Shown: positions 35,613 to 45,543, numbered from the stretch's first letter. The stretch: DNA of 64,000 nucleotides from Hymenobacter cellulosilyticus (GCF_022919215.1 NZ_CP095046.1:2036501-2100500); one strand, 5' to 3'. The notes: generated by a model not told the origin, from the letters alone. Translations and numbers: made by a program.

Positions 35613-37308
35613 ATGCCCGACATTTTGTATATCATCCTGGCCGCCGTGCTTGCCCTTGTGGTCGGCGTCGTGGTCGGCAGGCAGTTGGCCGGCAAGGCCC
35701 GCCTGGACCACGAAGCCGACGCCAAAGCCCGCGCCCAACAGATCATTCAGGAGGCCGAAACTCAGGCCACCCGCACCCGCGACGAGCGGATTCAGCAGTC
35801 GAAAGACAAATTCCGTCAACTTAAAAACGAATTCGAGCAGGAAAGCAAGCGTCAGAAGCAGGAGCTCGAAGCCGAGCTGACCCAGCGCCGCCAGGGAGTG
35901 GTCGAGCAGGAGCAGAGCATCAAGCAGCTTACCCTGACCACCCAGCGCCAGCTCGAGCAAATTCAGAAAAAGGAGCAGGACATGGACGCCCTGCGCGAAA
36001 AGCTCCAGAACGAGTCGCAGCAGCAGCGCGAACGGCTGGAGGCCCAGGAAGAAAAGCGCCGGGCCACGCTGGAAACCCAGCTGGCCAAGCTTCAGCAGCG
36101 CGAGCAGGAAGTAGAAGAGGAGCTGGAAAGTACCCGCGAGTCGCTCAACGCCCAGCTCAGCCAGGTGCAGCAGCAGCTGGAAACAATTTCGGGCCTGACC
36201 GCTGCCGAAGCCCGCGAGCAGCTGGTGGAGTCGCTCAAAAACGAAGCCCAGATTCAGGCCAGCTCCTACATCAAGGACGTGGTGGCCCAGGCCAAGCTTT
36301 CGGCTACCAAGGACGCCAAGAAAGTGGTGCTCGAAACTATTCAGCGCACCGCCGCCGAACACGCCATTGAGAACTGCGTGTCCATCTTCAACATCGAATC
36401 GGACGACGTAAAAGGTAAAATCATTGGCCGTGAGGGCCGCAACATCCGCGCCCTGGAAGCCGCCACCGGCGTCGAAATCATCGTCGACGACACCCCGAGG
36501 CTATCATCATCTCCGGCTTCGACCCCGTGCGCCGCGAAGTTGCCCGCCTGAGCCTGCACCTGCTCGTGAAAGACGGCCGCATTCACCCGGCCCGTATCGA
36601 GGAAATCGTCGCCAAAACCCGCAAGAACATCGACGAGGAAATTGTTGAAATCGGCGAGCGGACCATTATCGACCTGGGCATCCACGGCCTGCACCCCGAG
36701 CTAATCAAGATGGTGGGCCGCATGCGTTTCCGCTCATCCTACGGCCAAAACCTGCTCCAGCACTCGCGCGAAGTAGCCAACCTCTGCGCCACGATGGCCG
36801 CCGAGCTGGGCCTCAACGTGAAGCACGCCAAGCGAGCCGGCCTGCTGCACGACATCGGTAAAGTAAGCACCGAGGAGCCCGAGCTGCCCACGCCATCCTG
36901 GGTATGGAGATGGCCAAGAAGTACAAGGAGCACCCTGATGTGGTTAACGCCATCGGCGCCCACCACGACGAAATCGAGATGACGGCCATGATTTCGCCCC
37001 TCGTGCAGGCCTGCGACGCCATTTCTGGCTCCCGTCCCGGCGCCCGCCGCGAGATGATGGAAAGCTACATCAAGCGCCTCAAGCAGCTCGAAGAAACCGC
37101 TGTGTCGTTTGATGGCGTGCTGCAGTGCTACGCCATTCAGGCCGGCCGCGAACTGCGCGTGATGGTCAACGCCGACAACGTCACCGACGAGCGCGCCCAG
37201 GAGCTGAGCTACGAAATCTCGCAGAAAATCGAGAAGGAAATGCAGTACCCTGGCCAGATCAAAATCACGGTAATTCGCGAAATGCGCGCCGTAGCCTACG
37301 CCAAGTAA
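35613..37308 (+). CDS. rny: Ribonuclease Y (two frame breaks)
   Basis: Membrane-bound endoribonuclease starting mRNA decay. One N-terminal helix ([19 protein letters not shown]) anchors it; a long Gln/Glu-rich coiled coil spans about 30-215; a KH domain has [15 protein letters not shown]; the HD domain contains AGLLHDIGK and [12 protein letters not shown]. Breaks at C runs 36493-36496 and 36887-36889 are each repaired by one C ([19 protein letters not shown] and [16 protein letters not shown]), giving 565 residues. That is longer than typical Rny (about 520), the extra being coiled coil. Two breaks in a core RNase argue strongly for assembly error. Confidence 0.93.
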
Positions 37309-37328
37309 GCTGCTCGTATTTATATCAA

Positions 37329-37364
37329 GCAAAAGCCCCCGCAACGGAAGTCGCGGGGCTTTTA
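37329..37364 (+). terminator. Rho-independent terminator after rny
   Basis: AAAAGCCCC and neighbouring CGC pair with GCGGGGCTTTT around about 9 nt. Confidence 0.85.
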
Positions 37365-37419
37365 CGTTAAGTCTGGCGCGGGTTTAGCGCAGCGTAACGC
37401 GTGACATTTTAAGTATGTA

Positions 37420-37878
37420 TCAGCGAAGGTTCAGACTGTGACTCTTTCGCCATAAAGAAATTACTTTTTCAAAGAATGCTCTTTTCTCCTGAGTATCTCC
37501 GTCAACATAGGCCCTGAATTTCGTTCCGTTCTTCGAGGTAATGATCATATAAGGACAATCGAAATAAGGTACTTTGTACACTGTATCAATTGAAACTATA
37601 TCCTTATAAAAGGAAAATTTAATTTCAGTTTTTGCCGGTTGGTCCTCCAGCCAATAGCGTGCTATTCTCTTGTCTGTGAAAAAGCTGCCTGCACGACTTT
37701 TCTTATAGTTAGAGTAGAAATAAACAATCTGTTCGTCTTTATCCAACAAGCCGAGAGAGGTAATAAGATTGGTTGTCTCCGCATCTAATGCATTGCCTGG
37801 TTCAATCTTTTCACAGCTTGTAAAGAGGATTAATAAAACGAGGCACCATACCTGGATAAAAACGGAAATTCTAGGCAT
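37420..37878 (-). CDS. Lipoprotein of unknown function, AT-rich
   Basis: 152 residues. Lipoprotein signal with Cys22 (LLILFTSCEK). The mature part is beta-rich with many aromatic residues and Lys (VYFYSNYKKSRAGSFFTDKR; YFDCPYMIITSKNG). The base composition is markedly more AT-rich than every neighbour, and codons such as TTA, ATA and AAA are frequent, which suggests recent acquisition. No family recognised. It is followed by no obvious terminator of its own. Confidence 0.7.
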   Translation of the reverse strand: MPRISVFIQVWCLVLLILFTSCEKIEPGNALDAETTNLITSLGLLDKDEQIVYFYSNYKKSRAGSFFTDKRIARYWLEDQPAKTEIKFSFYKDIVSIDTVYKVPYFDCPYMIITSKNGTKFRAYVDGDTQEKRAFFEKVISLWRKSHSLNLR

Positions 37879-37932
37879 TTCAAGGGTTAGCTAGTGATAC
37901 ACATTCCTTATTCCATTCCTCAAATAAACAAA

Positions 37933-37965
37933 AAAGCAGGCGGCGCCCACGCCCCGCCTGCTTCC
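37933..37965. terminator. Terminator downstream of the helical gene at 37981
   Basis: AAGCAGGCGG pairs with CCGCCTGCTT around 11 nt; an A tract on the plus strand gives the U run for the leftward transcript. Confidence 0.75.
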
Positions 37966-37980
37966 CAAAAGCACTAGTAC

Positions 37981-38972
37981 CTACTTACACCACCCGCCGC
38001 ACCACAATCGTCGCCTCCCCGCCGCCTTCCCCGCAAACCGCCCTACCAGATACCGCGCCGTCTCCGGCCCCAGTGCCGCCCGCGTTACCACCGTCACCTG
38101 CCCCGCCGCGCACGTCTGCGGCGTCGTTTCGGCCCCGTCCTTCTGCGCCATCCATAGCAGCAGCGCATTGCCCGAGCGGTTTTCCACCGTCAGCGTGTAG
38201 GCCGCCCCATAGTTCGTATCCGCCAGCCGCACAGCCTGCCCGTCCTGCCGGTGCAACAAGAGCCGGCGCACCACCCGCGGCTTGGCCCCGATGCCCTCCG
38301 CCGCCGGCCGACCCGTCGGCACCGTCCGCCGCTTATTCGCATCCCGAAAAGCCCGATACAGCTCCTCCCAACGCGGATTTGGGTCCGTCCGCATTCCCGC
38401 CACCAGCCGTTCCATTAGCGCCAGCTGTGCCCGCAGCCGCGTCAGCAGCTCCGGCAGCGCCAGCGTGGCCAGCCGCGTCCCGCTTTTCACCTCCCACTGA
38501 TTTTCGGCCGCTTGCTCAAAGGCCGTAGCTGCTGTCAGGGGCGCCTGTAGCACCGGCACCGTAATCCGAAACCGCGTCAGCGCCGCCGCGGGTAGCGCCT
38601 GCGCCCGCTCCACCAGCGCCCTGACGGCGGCCACATCCTCCGCCGCGTGTCCGTAGCGCACATCCGTGTAGGTTAGCGTCAGCGCCTGCTTCAGCCCAGG
38701 TCGCCCACGCTCAGCGCATACGCCACCGCCCGATCCGAGAGCGTGGCCGCCGTCCGCGCCAGCTCTTCCCGCAATTCCTCCTTACTGGTCGTCACCCAGG
38801 CCGTTTCCTGTTGCTGCGCCCCCGCCCGTTGCCCAATGGCTGCCACCAACTCTGCCCGCGCCTCATTGGCCTCCTTCAGCGGCGCAAAATCTTCTACCTC
38901 CACCTCATAATTGGCCAGTGCCAGTCCCACGCGCTGCGCACTTTCCAACACCGCACTTTCTCGATTTTTCAT
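37981..38972 (-). CDS. Hypothetical protein, helical N-terminus and beta-rich C-terminus (one frame break)
   Basis: About 330 residues after repair of one break in the C run at 38695-38697 (plus strand), which joins LSVGDLG to LKQALTLTYTDVRYGHAAED. The first two thirds are amphipathic helices rich in Ala, Leu, Glu and Arg; the last 90 residues are beta-rich (AYTLTVENRSGNALLLWMAQ; QVTVVTRAALGPETARYLVG) and end in a basic tail. No signal peptide, no known family. Such a helical-plus-sandwich layout occurs in hypothetical proteins of Bacteroidota, but no function can be claimed. A decayed heptad-type repeat array lies beyond its start. Confidence 0.7.
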
Positions 38973-39672
38973 ACTTCAATAAACATTAGATGAATGCTAT
39001 ACTATCGGGAATATACCAGAGCTCAGCTTAATAGCAAGGGTCTGAATCGTAAGTCATTCGCATCCCTGTCCACTGCATGTTGGCCCGGCCTAACTAGGCA
39101 GATAGTACCGGATACAAAGCCGCAGTTAGCCTACCAAAGTCACACGTCATTATCCGGAAGGCATGTGCTACTGCCCCAAAGTCGCGAATCACTACTCCAA
39201 AGCTTCCTGTCACCGTCTCAAAGTCACGTGTCACTAAGCCAAAGTCGTGTAGCACCGCCCCAAAGTCATCCATAACTGCCTTAAAGTCCTATGTTCCTAC
39301 TTTAAAGTTCTATAGCATCACTCCAAAGTCGTACAGCACCCTCCCAAAGTCTCTTACAAGCACACCAAAGCCCCCATCCGCTCCCAAAATCACCTGCCCG
39401 GCACTAATCGCACCGATTCAGCACCTCACCCCACCCCCCACCAACGAAGTATTCACCCGCCCTAATAGCAAATACAATGTCTAATGTAAGCAAATGCCCA
39501 TCCGCTAAAAACACCGATCAAAGCTTACAAAGTAAATTTATTACCCCCATCTAGCAGCTCAAACAAGCTTTTTGTAAAGTCCCATAAAGTTAAAATCTCG
39601 TTTCCAGCGCGAGAGCCGCCGCAGTACGTTTGATTCATTCTTCACCACCACCGGCTGCCTCACCATACATCC
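38973..39672. other. 700-bp gene-poor stretch with a 21-bp repeat array
   Basis: No gene is supported. A plus-strand open frame at 38994-39275 is produced by the repeat itself (recurring PQS/SQS). The region becomes AT-rich towards 39470-39620. Apart from the array at 39134-39385 nothing was recognised, but the promoters of the two flanking, divergent genes must lie here. Confidence 0.6.
39134..39385. repeat. Twelve-unit degenerate tandem repeat, exact 21-bp period
   Basis: Units begin at 39134 and every 21 bp after it to 39365, with the loose consensus CCAAAGTCnnnnnnCACnnCn. Individual units differ a lot, yet spacing never slips. On the minus strand the units read as a heptad DFGxVxx (for example MDDFGAVLHDFGLVTRDF), interrupted by stop codons in two units. 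Confidence 0.8.
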
Positions 39673-40458
39673 ATGAAATCTATTACTACTTACCTCGCTA
39701 CGTTTTGCCCCTTGCTATGCTGCTGGCTACCAGCTGCACCGTGTATACCCCATGCAGCCTACCGTTTCCACCATCCGGGCCCAGGGCGAAACGGAACTGG
39801 TCGCCAGCCTGCAGCCCAAAGGCCGCCTCGAAGCCAGCGTAGTACATAGCCCCTTGCCCCACCTGCTCGTCTCGGCCGCCGGTTCCTTCCGCCCCAAGCT
39901 CGGCGATTCTACCTATGCCGCCACCCGGCAGTGGGAGGCTGGCGTGGGCACCTACTGGAATCTAGGTCCCCATTGGTCGGTTACCGCTTTGGCCGGTGGC
40001 GGCCACGCCTACGTCGACAAGTCCTTCAAGCCTTTCCAGTTGGGTGGCTATTCTTCCCCATCGAATACCAGGGCCGCTACCGTAAACTGTTCGGGCAGGT
40101 TGGCTTAACACGTCAGGTAGAGAACCGCGCGTTTGGGGTGGTATATCGTCTGGCCGACATTCAGTTCGACCAGCTTGTGTATTCCCCGGCCTACTCCACC
40201 CAGTCTGTGAACCTGGCCAACCGCGACATGACCCGGCACGAGGTGCTCTTGTTCCAACGCTTTGGCTTCGGGGAGCAGCAGCGCTGGCAGATACAGCTCA
40301 CCGGCGGCCTCTCCGTCGATGGCCAGGCCCGCAATACCGGCACAGTACCGGATAACACCTATCAGGAAAACCGCACGGGCCGGCCGGTCTTGCTGGCTAG
40401 CGCCGGCGTAGTGTTCAAGCCCACGCTGCTGCGTAAAAAACAGCCCGTGCAACCATAA
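39673..40458 (+). CDS. Outer-membrane lipoprotein of a three-member local family, member 1 (three frame breaks)
   Basis: With one base added at each of the T run 39703-39706, the C run 39748-39751 and the C run 40056-40059, a continuous 262-residue protein appears. It starts MKSITTYLATFLPLAMLLATSC (Cys22 lipidated) and continues TVYTPMQPTVSTIRAQGETEL, closely similar in layout to the next gene. The body is beta-strand-rich with aromatic ends (WSVTALAGGGHAYVDKSF; FGVVYRLADIQFDQLVYSP), suggesting a small barrel or sandwich. Function unknown. It lies beyond the 21-bp repeat array. Confidence 0.68.
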
Positions 40459-40519
40459 GTACTACCCATAGGGTCTAAGGTGTACCTCAGCAAACTACTG
40501 CTATCCTTACTGTACACCT

Positions 40520-41287
40520 ATGCCTTCAACGCTACGCTTATCTTCTTGTGGGCTATTATTACCGCTGCTATTAAGCGCCTGCACCGTTTACGCCCCCATG
40601 CTGCCCGCTACGCCTCAATTGAGCGACAAAGGCCAGGCCGAGGTGCAGGCCACCACCTTTCTGAACGGTCGCTGGGAAGGAGCCGCCGCGTATTCGCCCT
40701 GAAGCACGTGCTGGTACGAGCCGCCGGCGGCTTCCGCAATGACTCCAACGACACCACCTACTTCCGCATCCGGCAGTACGAAGTCGGCCTGGGTGGCTAT
40801 TATCCCTGGGCAAGCACTTTCTGGTAACTGGCCTGGGCGGTTTCGGGCAGGCCGTCAGCCGCCGCGGCTACGAGCAAACCATGCTCTTCAACGGTGACCC
40901 CTACTTAGTCGATTTCAACGCGCGCTACAACAAGATCTTCGGAGAAATAGCCGCCTCCTACCGCAACCCGTGGTTTACCACCGGCACCACGTTCCGTATT
41001 ATCCAGGCCCGCTTCAGGTCTCTGCTCTATAATGGCGAGCCGCTCGGCCTGCACAGCATGACCCGCATTGAGCCTCTTTTCTTCGTGCGGTTTGGTGGCG
41101 ACGAAGGCGTCATGCGCTGGCTGCAGGTGCAGGCTTCCGGCGGCCTGTCCGGCGTCCCCATCAGCACGTTTACCGTGGATGAGAGCAACCCCGCGAGTTT
41201 GAGTACAGGCGCATTCGGCAGGGGCAGATGGTTTTGGGCATCAGCCTCATTTTCTACCCACACCGGCTTGCCCAGCCTACGGAGTAG
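40520..41287 (+). CDS. Outer-membrane lipoprotein, member 2 (three frame breaks)
   Basis: Lipoprotein signal with Cys21 (LLPLLLSACTVYAPM). Breaks at 40697-40699, 40808-40810 and 41217-41218 are each fixed by one C or G, giving about 256 residues with AYSPLKHVLVRAAGGF, YYPWGKHFLVTGLGGFGQ and a final strand MVLGISLIFYPHR. It resembles member 1 in signal, in the Cys-Thr-Val-Tyr start and in strand pattern, so the two are tandem duplicates. Its 3' end overlaps that of the convergent oxidoreductase by 11 bp. Confidence 0.7.
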
Positions 41288-42671
41288 GGTCCTGCAGCTT
41301 GCTGAACACGTTGTTTAGCCCTTCCGCCCAGGTCGGGTGAGCAATAACCATGTTCTGCAGCTGAGGGTAGCGCAGCTTGCCCATCATCACCAGCTGAAAC
41401 ATGGTCATGATTTCGCCGCCTTCCGCCCCCAGAATGGCCGCCCCGATAACGCGGTCCTGCCCATCGACCAGCACTTTCCAGAAGCCCAGGGTACGGCCCA
41501 TTTCGCGGGCCCGCCCAATGGTACGCACCGGCATGCTGGCCACCCGGTACCGGATGCCCTGCTCCCGGGCCTGCTTCTCGTTGAGCCCGATGCGGCCCAG
41601 CTGCGGGTCCGTAAATACGGTGTAGGGCAGGGGCCGCTGCTTGGCCGAGCGCCACGTGCGGTGCAGCAGTCCGTCGCGCACCACGCGGTAGTCGTCGTAG
41701 CTGATGTGGGTAAACTGCGGTCCGCCGTGCACGTCGCCGAGGGCGTACACCCCTTAGCCGCCGTTTCCAGGCGGTTACTGACCTGGATGTACCCCTTCTC
41801 ATCCGTCTTGACCCCGATAATGTCCAGGCCCAGCTTGTCGGAGTTGGGCACCCGACCCGTGGCGATGAGCAGGTGCGTGCCGCGCAGCCGCCGTTCGCCC
41901 GTGCGCGTGTGGGCCGACAGCGTAATAACTCCCTCAGCATTATGCGACACGTGGTGAGCCTTGGCGCCTAGCACAAATTCTATTCCCTCAGCCGCCAGTA
42001 TTTCCTCCATGGCAGCGCATACGTCGTCGTCCTCGTGCTCCAGCAGGTGCGTGTCCGAGCCCACGATGGTTACTTTGCTGCCAAACCGGCGAAACATCTG
42101 CCCAAATTCCAGCCCGATGTAGCCCCACCCAAAATCAGCAGGTGCTCGGGTAGCTCCTGCAGGTCCAGCAGCTCGGTGGTGGTCAGGTACGGCACGTCGC
42201 TCAGGCCCGGCAGCTCGGGCAGGGCCGCCCGGGTGCCGGTGTTGATAAAGATGAGCGGCGCTTTGATTTCCTGAGCGGTTTTGTCGGCTAGCTGCACCTG
42301 CAGGGTGCGGGGGCGCTGAAAGCTGCATGGCCGTGCAGCACCGTAATGCCTTGGTGTTCTTCCGTCAGGTTGGCCCGCACCCCTTTGCGGGAGCGTTGAA
42401 CAATGGCATCCTTGCGTGCTATAACGGCTGGAAAGTCTACCTCGGGCTCGGTGCTGCGAATACCGTATTCGTCGGCAGTACGCAGCTGATGAGCCCGCTC
42501 GGCCGCCGCCAGCAGAGCCTTGGTGGGCGAGCAGCCGTAGTTGATGCAGGAGCCGCCCAGATGATTTTCCTCAATCAAAGCCACGGTGCGGCCGGCTTCG
42601 GCGAAGGCTGTTGCCAGTGGGTTGCCGGCCTGGCCCGAGCCGATAATTACAACATCGTACGAAGTAGGCAT
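41277..42671 (-). CDS. FAD-dependent pyridine nucleotide-disulphide oxidoreductase (three frame breaks)
   Basis: Group I flavin oxidoreductase of the mercuric reductase / dihydrolipoamide dehydrogenase type. FAD-binding DVVIIGSGQAGNPLA opens the protein; the redox-active disulphide is GGSCINYGCSPTK; an NAD(P)-binding stretch follows (LLILGGGYIGLEFGQMF); ATGRVPNSDKLGLD and YALGDVHGGPQF are the next landmarks; the dimerisation domain ends in MVIAHPTWAEGLNNV with the catalytic His. Breaks at 42309-42313, 42123-42126 and 41750-41753 (plus strand) are each repaired by one base, giving about 465 residues. The true substrate is unknown; there are no mer genes nearby. Confidence 0.85.
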
Positions 42672-42829
42672 AAAAAGCAGAAATTGGCAGAACAAACGAG
42701 GCCCGCACGCGGCCGTCCCGCGCCCTGTTGAGCTTAAGTATTAAACTCTATACGCGGGCCTGCTGGAGTAGCCGCCCCGGGCGCCGGGGTTTTTGTGTTT
42801 TCTTCGACTATTCTGCCTTTCTTGCGGCT

Positions 42830-43582
42830 ATGACGGTTTTGTTGCGGCTCCGGCTGCTGAGTATTTTGGTAGGATTGAGCGGTTGCTCGTCGTTGTATTT
42901 CCCGCCCCCGCCCCAGGCGCCGCTGCTCACCCAGAAAGGCGAGTTCAGCGGGGGCATTCACACCAATTTCAGCCAGAATACCGCCCTGCAGGGTGCTTAC
43001 GCCCTCGGCGACCATATCGGGGTGCAGGGCAGCGCCTCCTTTCTCCGCTCCGACAAAAAGCAGTCATTCTTCGGTAGCAAAAACAACCGCAAATACGAGG
43101 AGCACGACTTCGGCGAGCTGGGCCTGGGCTACTTCACCCGCATGCGCGACGAGCGGGTTCTGGAATTTTACGGGGGCTACGGCTTTGGGCACGGTAAGCG
43201 CACCGAGCGCAGTGAGGGCGTCACTCAGACCTTCGACGGCGACCTGTCGAAGTACTATCTGCAGGCCAATTTCAGCAAGAAGGAAAGCAAGACCTGGCAC
43301 TTTTTCGACCGGGACTGGCCCGTGTCGTACGGCATGGCGCTGCGGGCCAGCTACGTGCAGCTGCACGATTTTACCATCGACGGCAAGCCCCAGCCGATGG
43401 AGGACAACGTGTTTCTGGAACCCATCAGCTTTACCCGAATCAGCGTGCTGGGCCCTATTCAATTTCAAATGATCAGCGGCAGCAACTTCGGGCTACGTCA
43501 CCGGCGGTACCTGAAGGCGGCCAACTCCGTGTTTCAGCTCGGTATCATCGTGAACCTGGGCGGGCAGGAGGGAAGACGGTAG
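42830..43582 (+). CDS. Outer-membrane lipoprotein, member 3 of the local family
   Basis: 250 residues, intact. Cys19 follows LVGLSG. The mature start CSSLYFPPPPQAPLLTQKGE parallels the CTVYAP ... LSDKGQ start of member 2. Strand-rich body with repeated Gly/aromatic pairs (FGELGLGYFTRM; EFYGGYGFGHGKRTE; FQLGIIVNLGGQ), consistent with a small barrel. The oxidoreductase gene lies between it and the first two members on the opposite strand. Function unknown. It uses the ATG that places the lipobox at the usual distance. Confidence 0.75.
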   Translation: MTVLLRLRLLSILVGLSGCSSLYFPPPPQAPLLTQKGEFSGGIHTNFSQNTALQGAYALGDHIGVQGSASFLRSDKKQSFFGSKNNRKYEEHDFGELGLGYFTRMRDERVLEFYGGYGFGHGKRTERSEGVTQTFDGDLSKYYLQANFSKKESKTWHFFDRDWPVSYGMALRASYVQLHDFTIDGKPQPMEDNVFLEPISFTRISVLGPIQFQMISGSNFGLRHRRYLKAANSVFQLGIIVNLGGQEGRR

Positions 43583-43585
43583 GAC

Positions 43586-43632
43586 TTGCCGCAAAAAAGC
43601 CCCGGCCTGCAGGTTGGGGCTTTTTTGCGGCA
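43586..43632. terminator. Bidirectional terminator between convergent genes
   Basis: Perfect 18-bp arms (TTGCCGCAAAAAAGCCCC and its complement) flank a 12-nt loop, with A and T tracts built into the stem, 4 bp past one stop and 18 bp from the other. Confidence 0.9.
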
Positions 43633-43649
43633 AATAGCAGAGGAGAAAG

Positions 43650-44423
43650 TTACTGGGTAGCCGGGAGCTGAATCCCGCTAGCTGCCATTTTCTGACTAAG
43701 CAACGCATTGATGTGCACGGTGCAGTAGGAGCGGGCCGGAAACAGGCCCATGCGTGCCCAGGCGCGTTGCACACCGTGGTTTTGCACCTGAGTAGTGGCT
43801 CTAACCCGTCGCAGACCCTGATCCTGCATGTACTGCTTGGTATAGTTGAGCAGGTCGACGTACAGGTTCTTGGCCGGGATATTAGGACGGGCCCCAAAGA
43901 TAATTCCCTCGCCATACGTCTCATGCACCTCGTTGGTAGCATACGCCACAGCTTGTCCGTCGAGGTAAAATATAAAGCAAACCCGCTTGTCGCCGGGCTC
44001 TAGGGCGCTGAGGGCCCACTCTTTATACCCGGCCAGCACCAGTTCGGGGTCAAACAGGGGGTTGCTGTTGTAATGGGTACGGTAATCTTTAAAGCTAAGG
44101 TCAACTAGTTCCTCTAGTACGGCTCTGTCTGCCATAGTCCCGTGGTGCACCTCCAGGCGCGTGTTGCGCAGGGGAGCAGCGGGATACTCGCGCAAGTCAC
44201 CATCAAACGAGACGAGGGTATCGGCTACTATAGTTGGAAACGGAAGCAGGTTTAGCTGGGATAATTGATGTTGCTGGCTGGTAGGCAGGCGCAGAATGGC
44301 CACATCGGCCCGCTCATCCACAATAGTGCGGAGCAACTCATACGGCTCAATTTTGGAAAAAGAGCCGCGCAAAATGCGCATTCCGAAGCGCGCACTTTCT
44401 AAAGGACTGTACTGTAATGACAT
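43650..44423 (-). CDS. GNAT-type N-acetyltransferase
   Basis: 257 residues. The N-terminal 90 residues resemble the leader domain of WecD-like acyltransferases (ELLRTIVDERADVAILRLP); the GNAT fold follows with an acidic strand (KRVCFIFYLDGQAVAYATNE), a loop leading into helix KNLYVDLLNYTKQYMQDQG, and the final NHGVQRAWARMGLFPARSY. The canonical Q/RxxGxG/A loop is not well preserved, so the acyl donor is uncertain. Likely a nucleotide-sugar or surface-glycan N-acyltransferase; that is inference from fold similarity. The glycosyltransferase upstream is on the same strand 134 bp away. Confidence 0.7.
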   Translation of the reverse strand: MSLQYSPLESARFGMRILRGSFSKIEPYELLRTIVDERADVAILRLPTSQQHQLSQLNLLPFPTIVADTLVSFDGDLREYPAAPLRNTRLEVHHGTMADRAVLEELVDLSFKDYRTHYNSNPLFDPELVLAGYKEWALSALEPGDKRVCFIFYLDGQAVAYATNEVHETYGEGIIFGARPNIPAKNLYVDLLNYTKQYMQDQGLRRVRATTQVQNHGVQRAWARMGLFPARSYCTVHINALLSQKMAASGIQLPATQ

Positions 44424-44557
44424 AAGCGGAGAGAGGAGAGTAATGTACTTAGCGGAGTAAAATGGTGAGCCCCACTACAATTCTTTGCAATTTACAATAC
44501 TGTTCAGGTATAGATGCAATAAGAAGGCTGTTTACCTAACTTTTATTTGCAGCGTTT

Positions 44558-45526
44558 TCAGGAAATCTCCGCCGCCGTGCCTACTTCCTCGCGCACCACG
44601 TAAAGCGGCCGGTTTTTGACTCCCTCGAACGTGCGGCCCACGTAAAGCCCCACCAAGCCCAGTCCTGCCAGCATGAGGCCTCCCAGCAGCCACAAACTCA
44701 GCAGCACGGCCACCACCCAGGATCTGGTACCCCAGCCGGCCGACCACCGCCAAGTGGTTAGTACCACTCCTCCCAGCAGGGTTGTAACCACGATGCCCGT
44801 GCCCAACTTGACGAGCAGGCGCAGAGGTTTGTCGCTGTAAGCCAGGATTATATTAAATGCCATCCGAACAAGCTGGCTGAACCGGTAGCTGCTCTTGCCA
44901 TGGGTGCGGGCGGCGTGCTGCACGTCGAGGGCGCCTTGCCGAAACCCCAGCCAGCGCACCTGTAGCGGGAAAGCGCGCGTGGGCTCCCGCAGTAGCCGCA
45001 GCCCCGCCACCACTCGCTGATGAAAAATGCCGAAGTTGCCCGTCGCCGGGTCCTGGCGCGGCCCTCCGAGCCAGCCCAGCACCCGGTGAAATGCTTGGCC
45101 GCCCCACTGCTTGGTAGCCGTATCCTGCCGGTCGGCCCGGCGCCCAAATACAACATCCAGACCTTGGCTTCGGGCGTACTCGTACAGGTTGGGAATTTCC
45201 TCAGGCATGTCCTGCAGGTCGCAGTCCATCACCACCACCCACTCGCCCGAAGCCCGGTCGAGGCCGGCGGTAATGGCCGCGTGCTGCCCAAAGTTGCGGC
45301 TCAGACTAAGGCCCAGCACGCATGGGTCGTGGGCCGCCAGCCCCTCGACCAGGCTCCAGCTATTATCCGGGCTGTGGTCGTTTACCAGAATAATTTGGTA
45401 GTCAGCCGTGAAGCTCGTTAAGGCCGTAGTCAGGCGGCGGTGAAGCTCTGGTAGGCACTCGGCACAGCCATACACTGGAATAACAACCGAAATGGAAGGC
45501 CGAGCAGGGGCTGGTGCAGCAATCAT
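44558..45526 (-). CDS. Membrane-bound family 2 glycosyltransferase (DPM1/ArnC-like)
   Basis: About 322 residues from the ATG at 45526; a longer form would add a leader encoded in the terminator of the upstream gene. GT-A domain: ISVVIPVYGCAECLPELHRR, LVNDHSPDNSW with the first Asp, VVVMDCDLQDMPEEI with the DxD-like motif. Two C-terminal membrane helices (LGTGIVVTTLLGGVVLTTW and VVAVLLSLWLLGGLMLAGLG) are the usual layout of polyprenyl-phosphate glycosyltransferases. It would transfer a sugar from a nucleotide donor to undecaprenyl phosphate. No glycan cluster surrounds it. Confidence 0.9.
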   Translation of the reverse strand: MIAAPAPARPSISVVIPVYGCAECLPELHRRLTTALTSFTADYQIILVNDHSPDNSWSLVEGLAAHDPCVLGLSLSRNFGQHAAITAGLDRASGEWVVVMDCDLQDMPEEIPNLYEYARSQGLDVVFGRRADRQDTATKQWGGQAFHRVLGWLGGPRQDPATGNFGIFHQRVVAGLRLLREPTRAFPLQVRWLGFRQGALDVQHAARTHGKSSYRFSQLVRMAFNIILAYSDKPLRLLVKLGTGIVVTTLLGGVVLTTWRWSAGWGTRSWVVAVLLSLWLLGGLMLAGLGLVGLYVGRTFEGVKNRPLYVVREEVGTAAEIS

Positions 45527-45543
45527 GGCTGAAGGGAGGCTAG

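Noticed and set aside
39134..39385. CRISPR-like regular spacing
   Set aside because: The period is 21 bp with no conserved repeat plus variable spacer of normal length, and no cas genes are present.
41277..42671. Mercury resistance locus
   Set aside because: The oxidoreductase is mercuric reductase-like in layout, but there is no merR, merT or merP, and no HMA domain or C-terminal vicinal Cys pair is visible.
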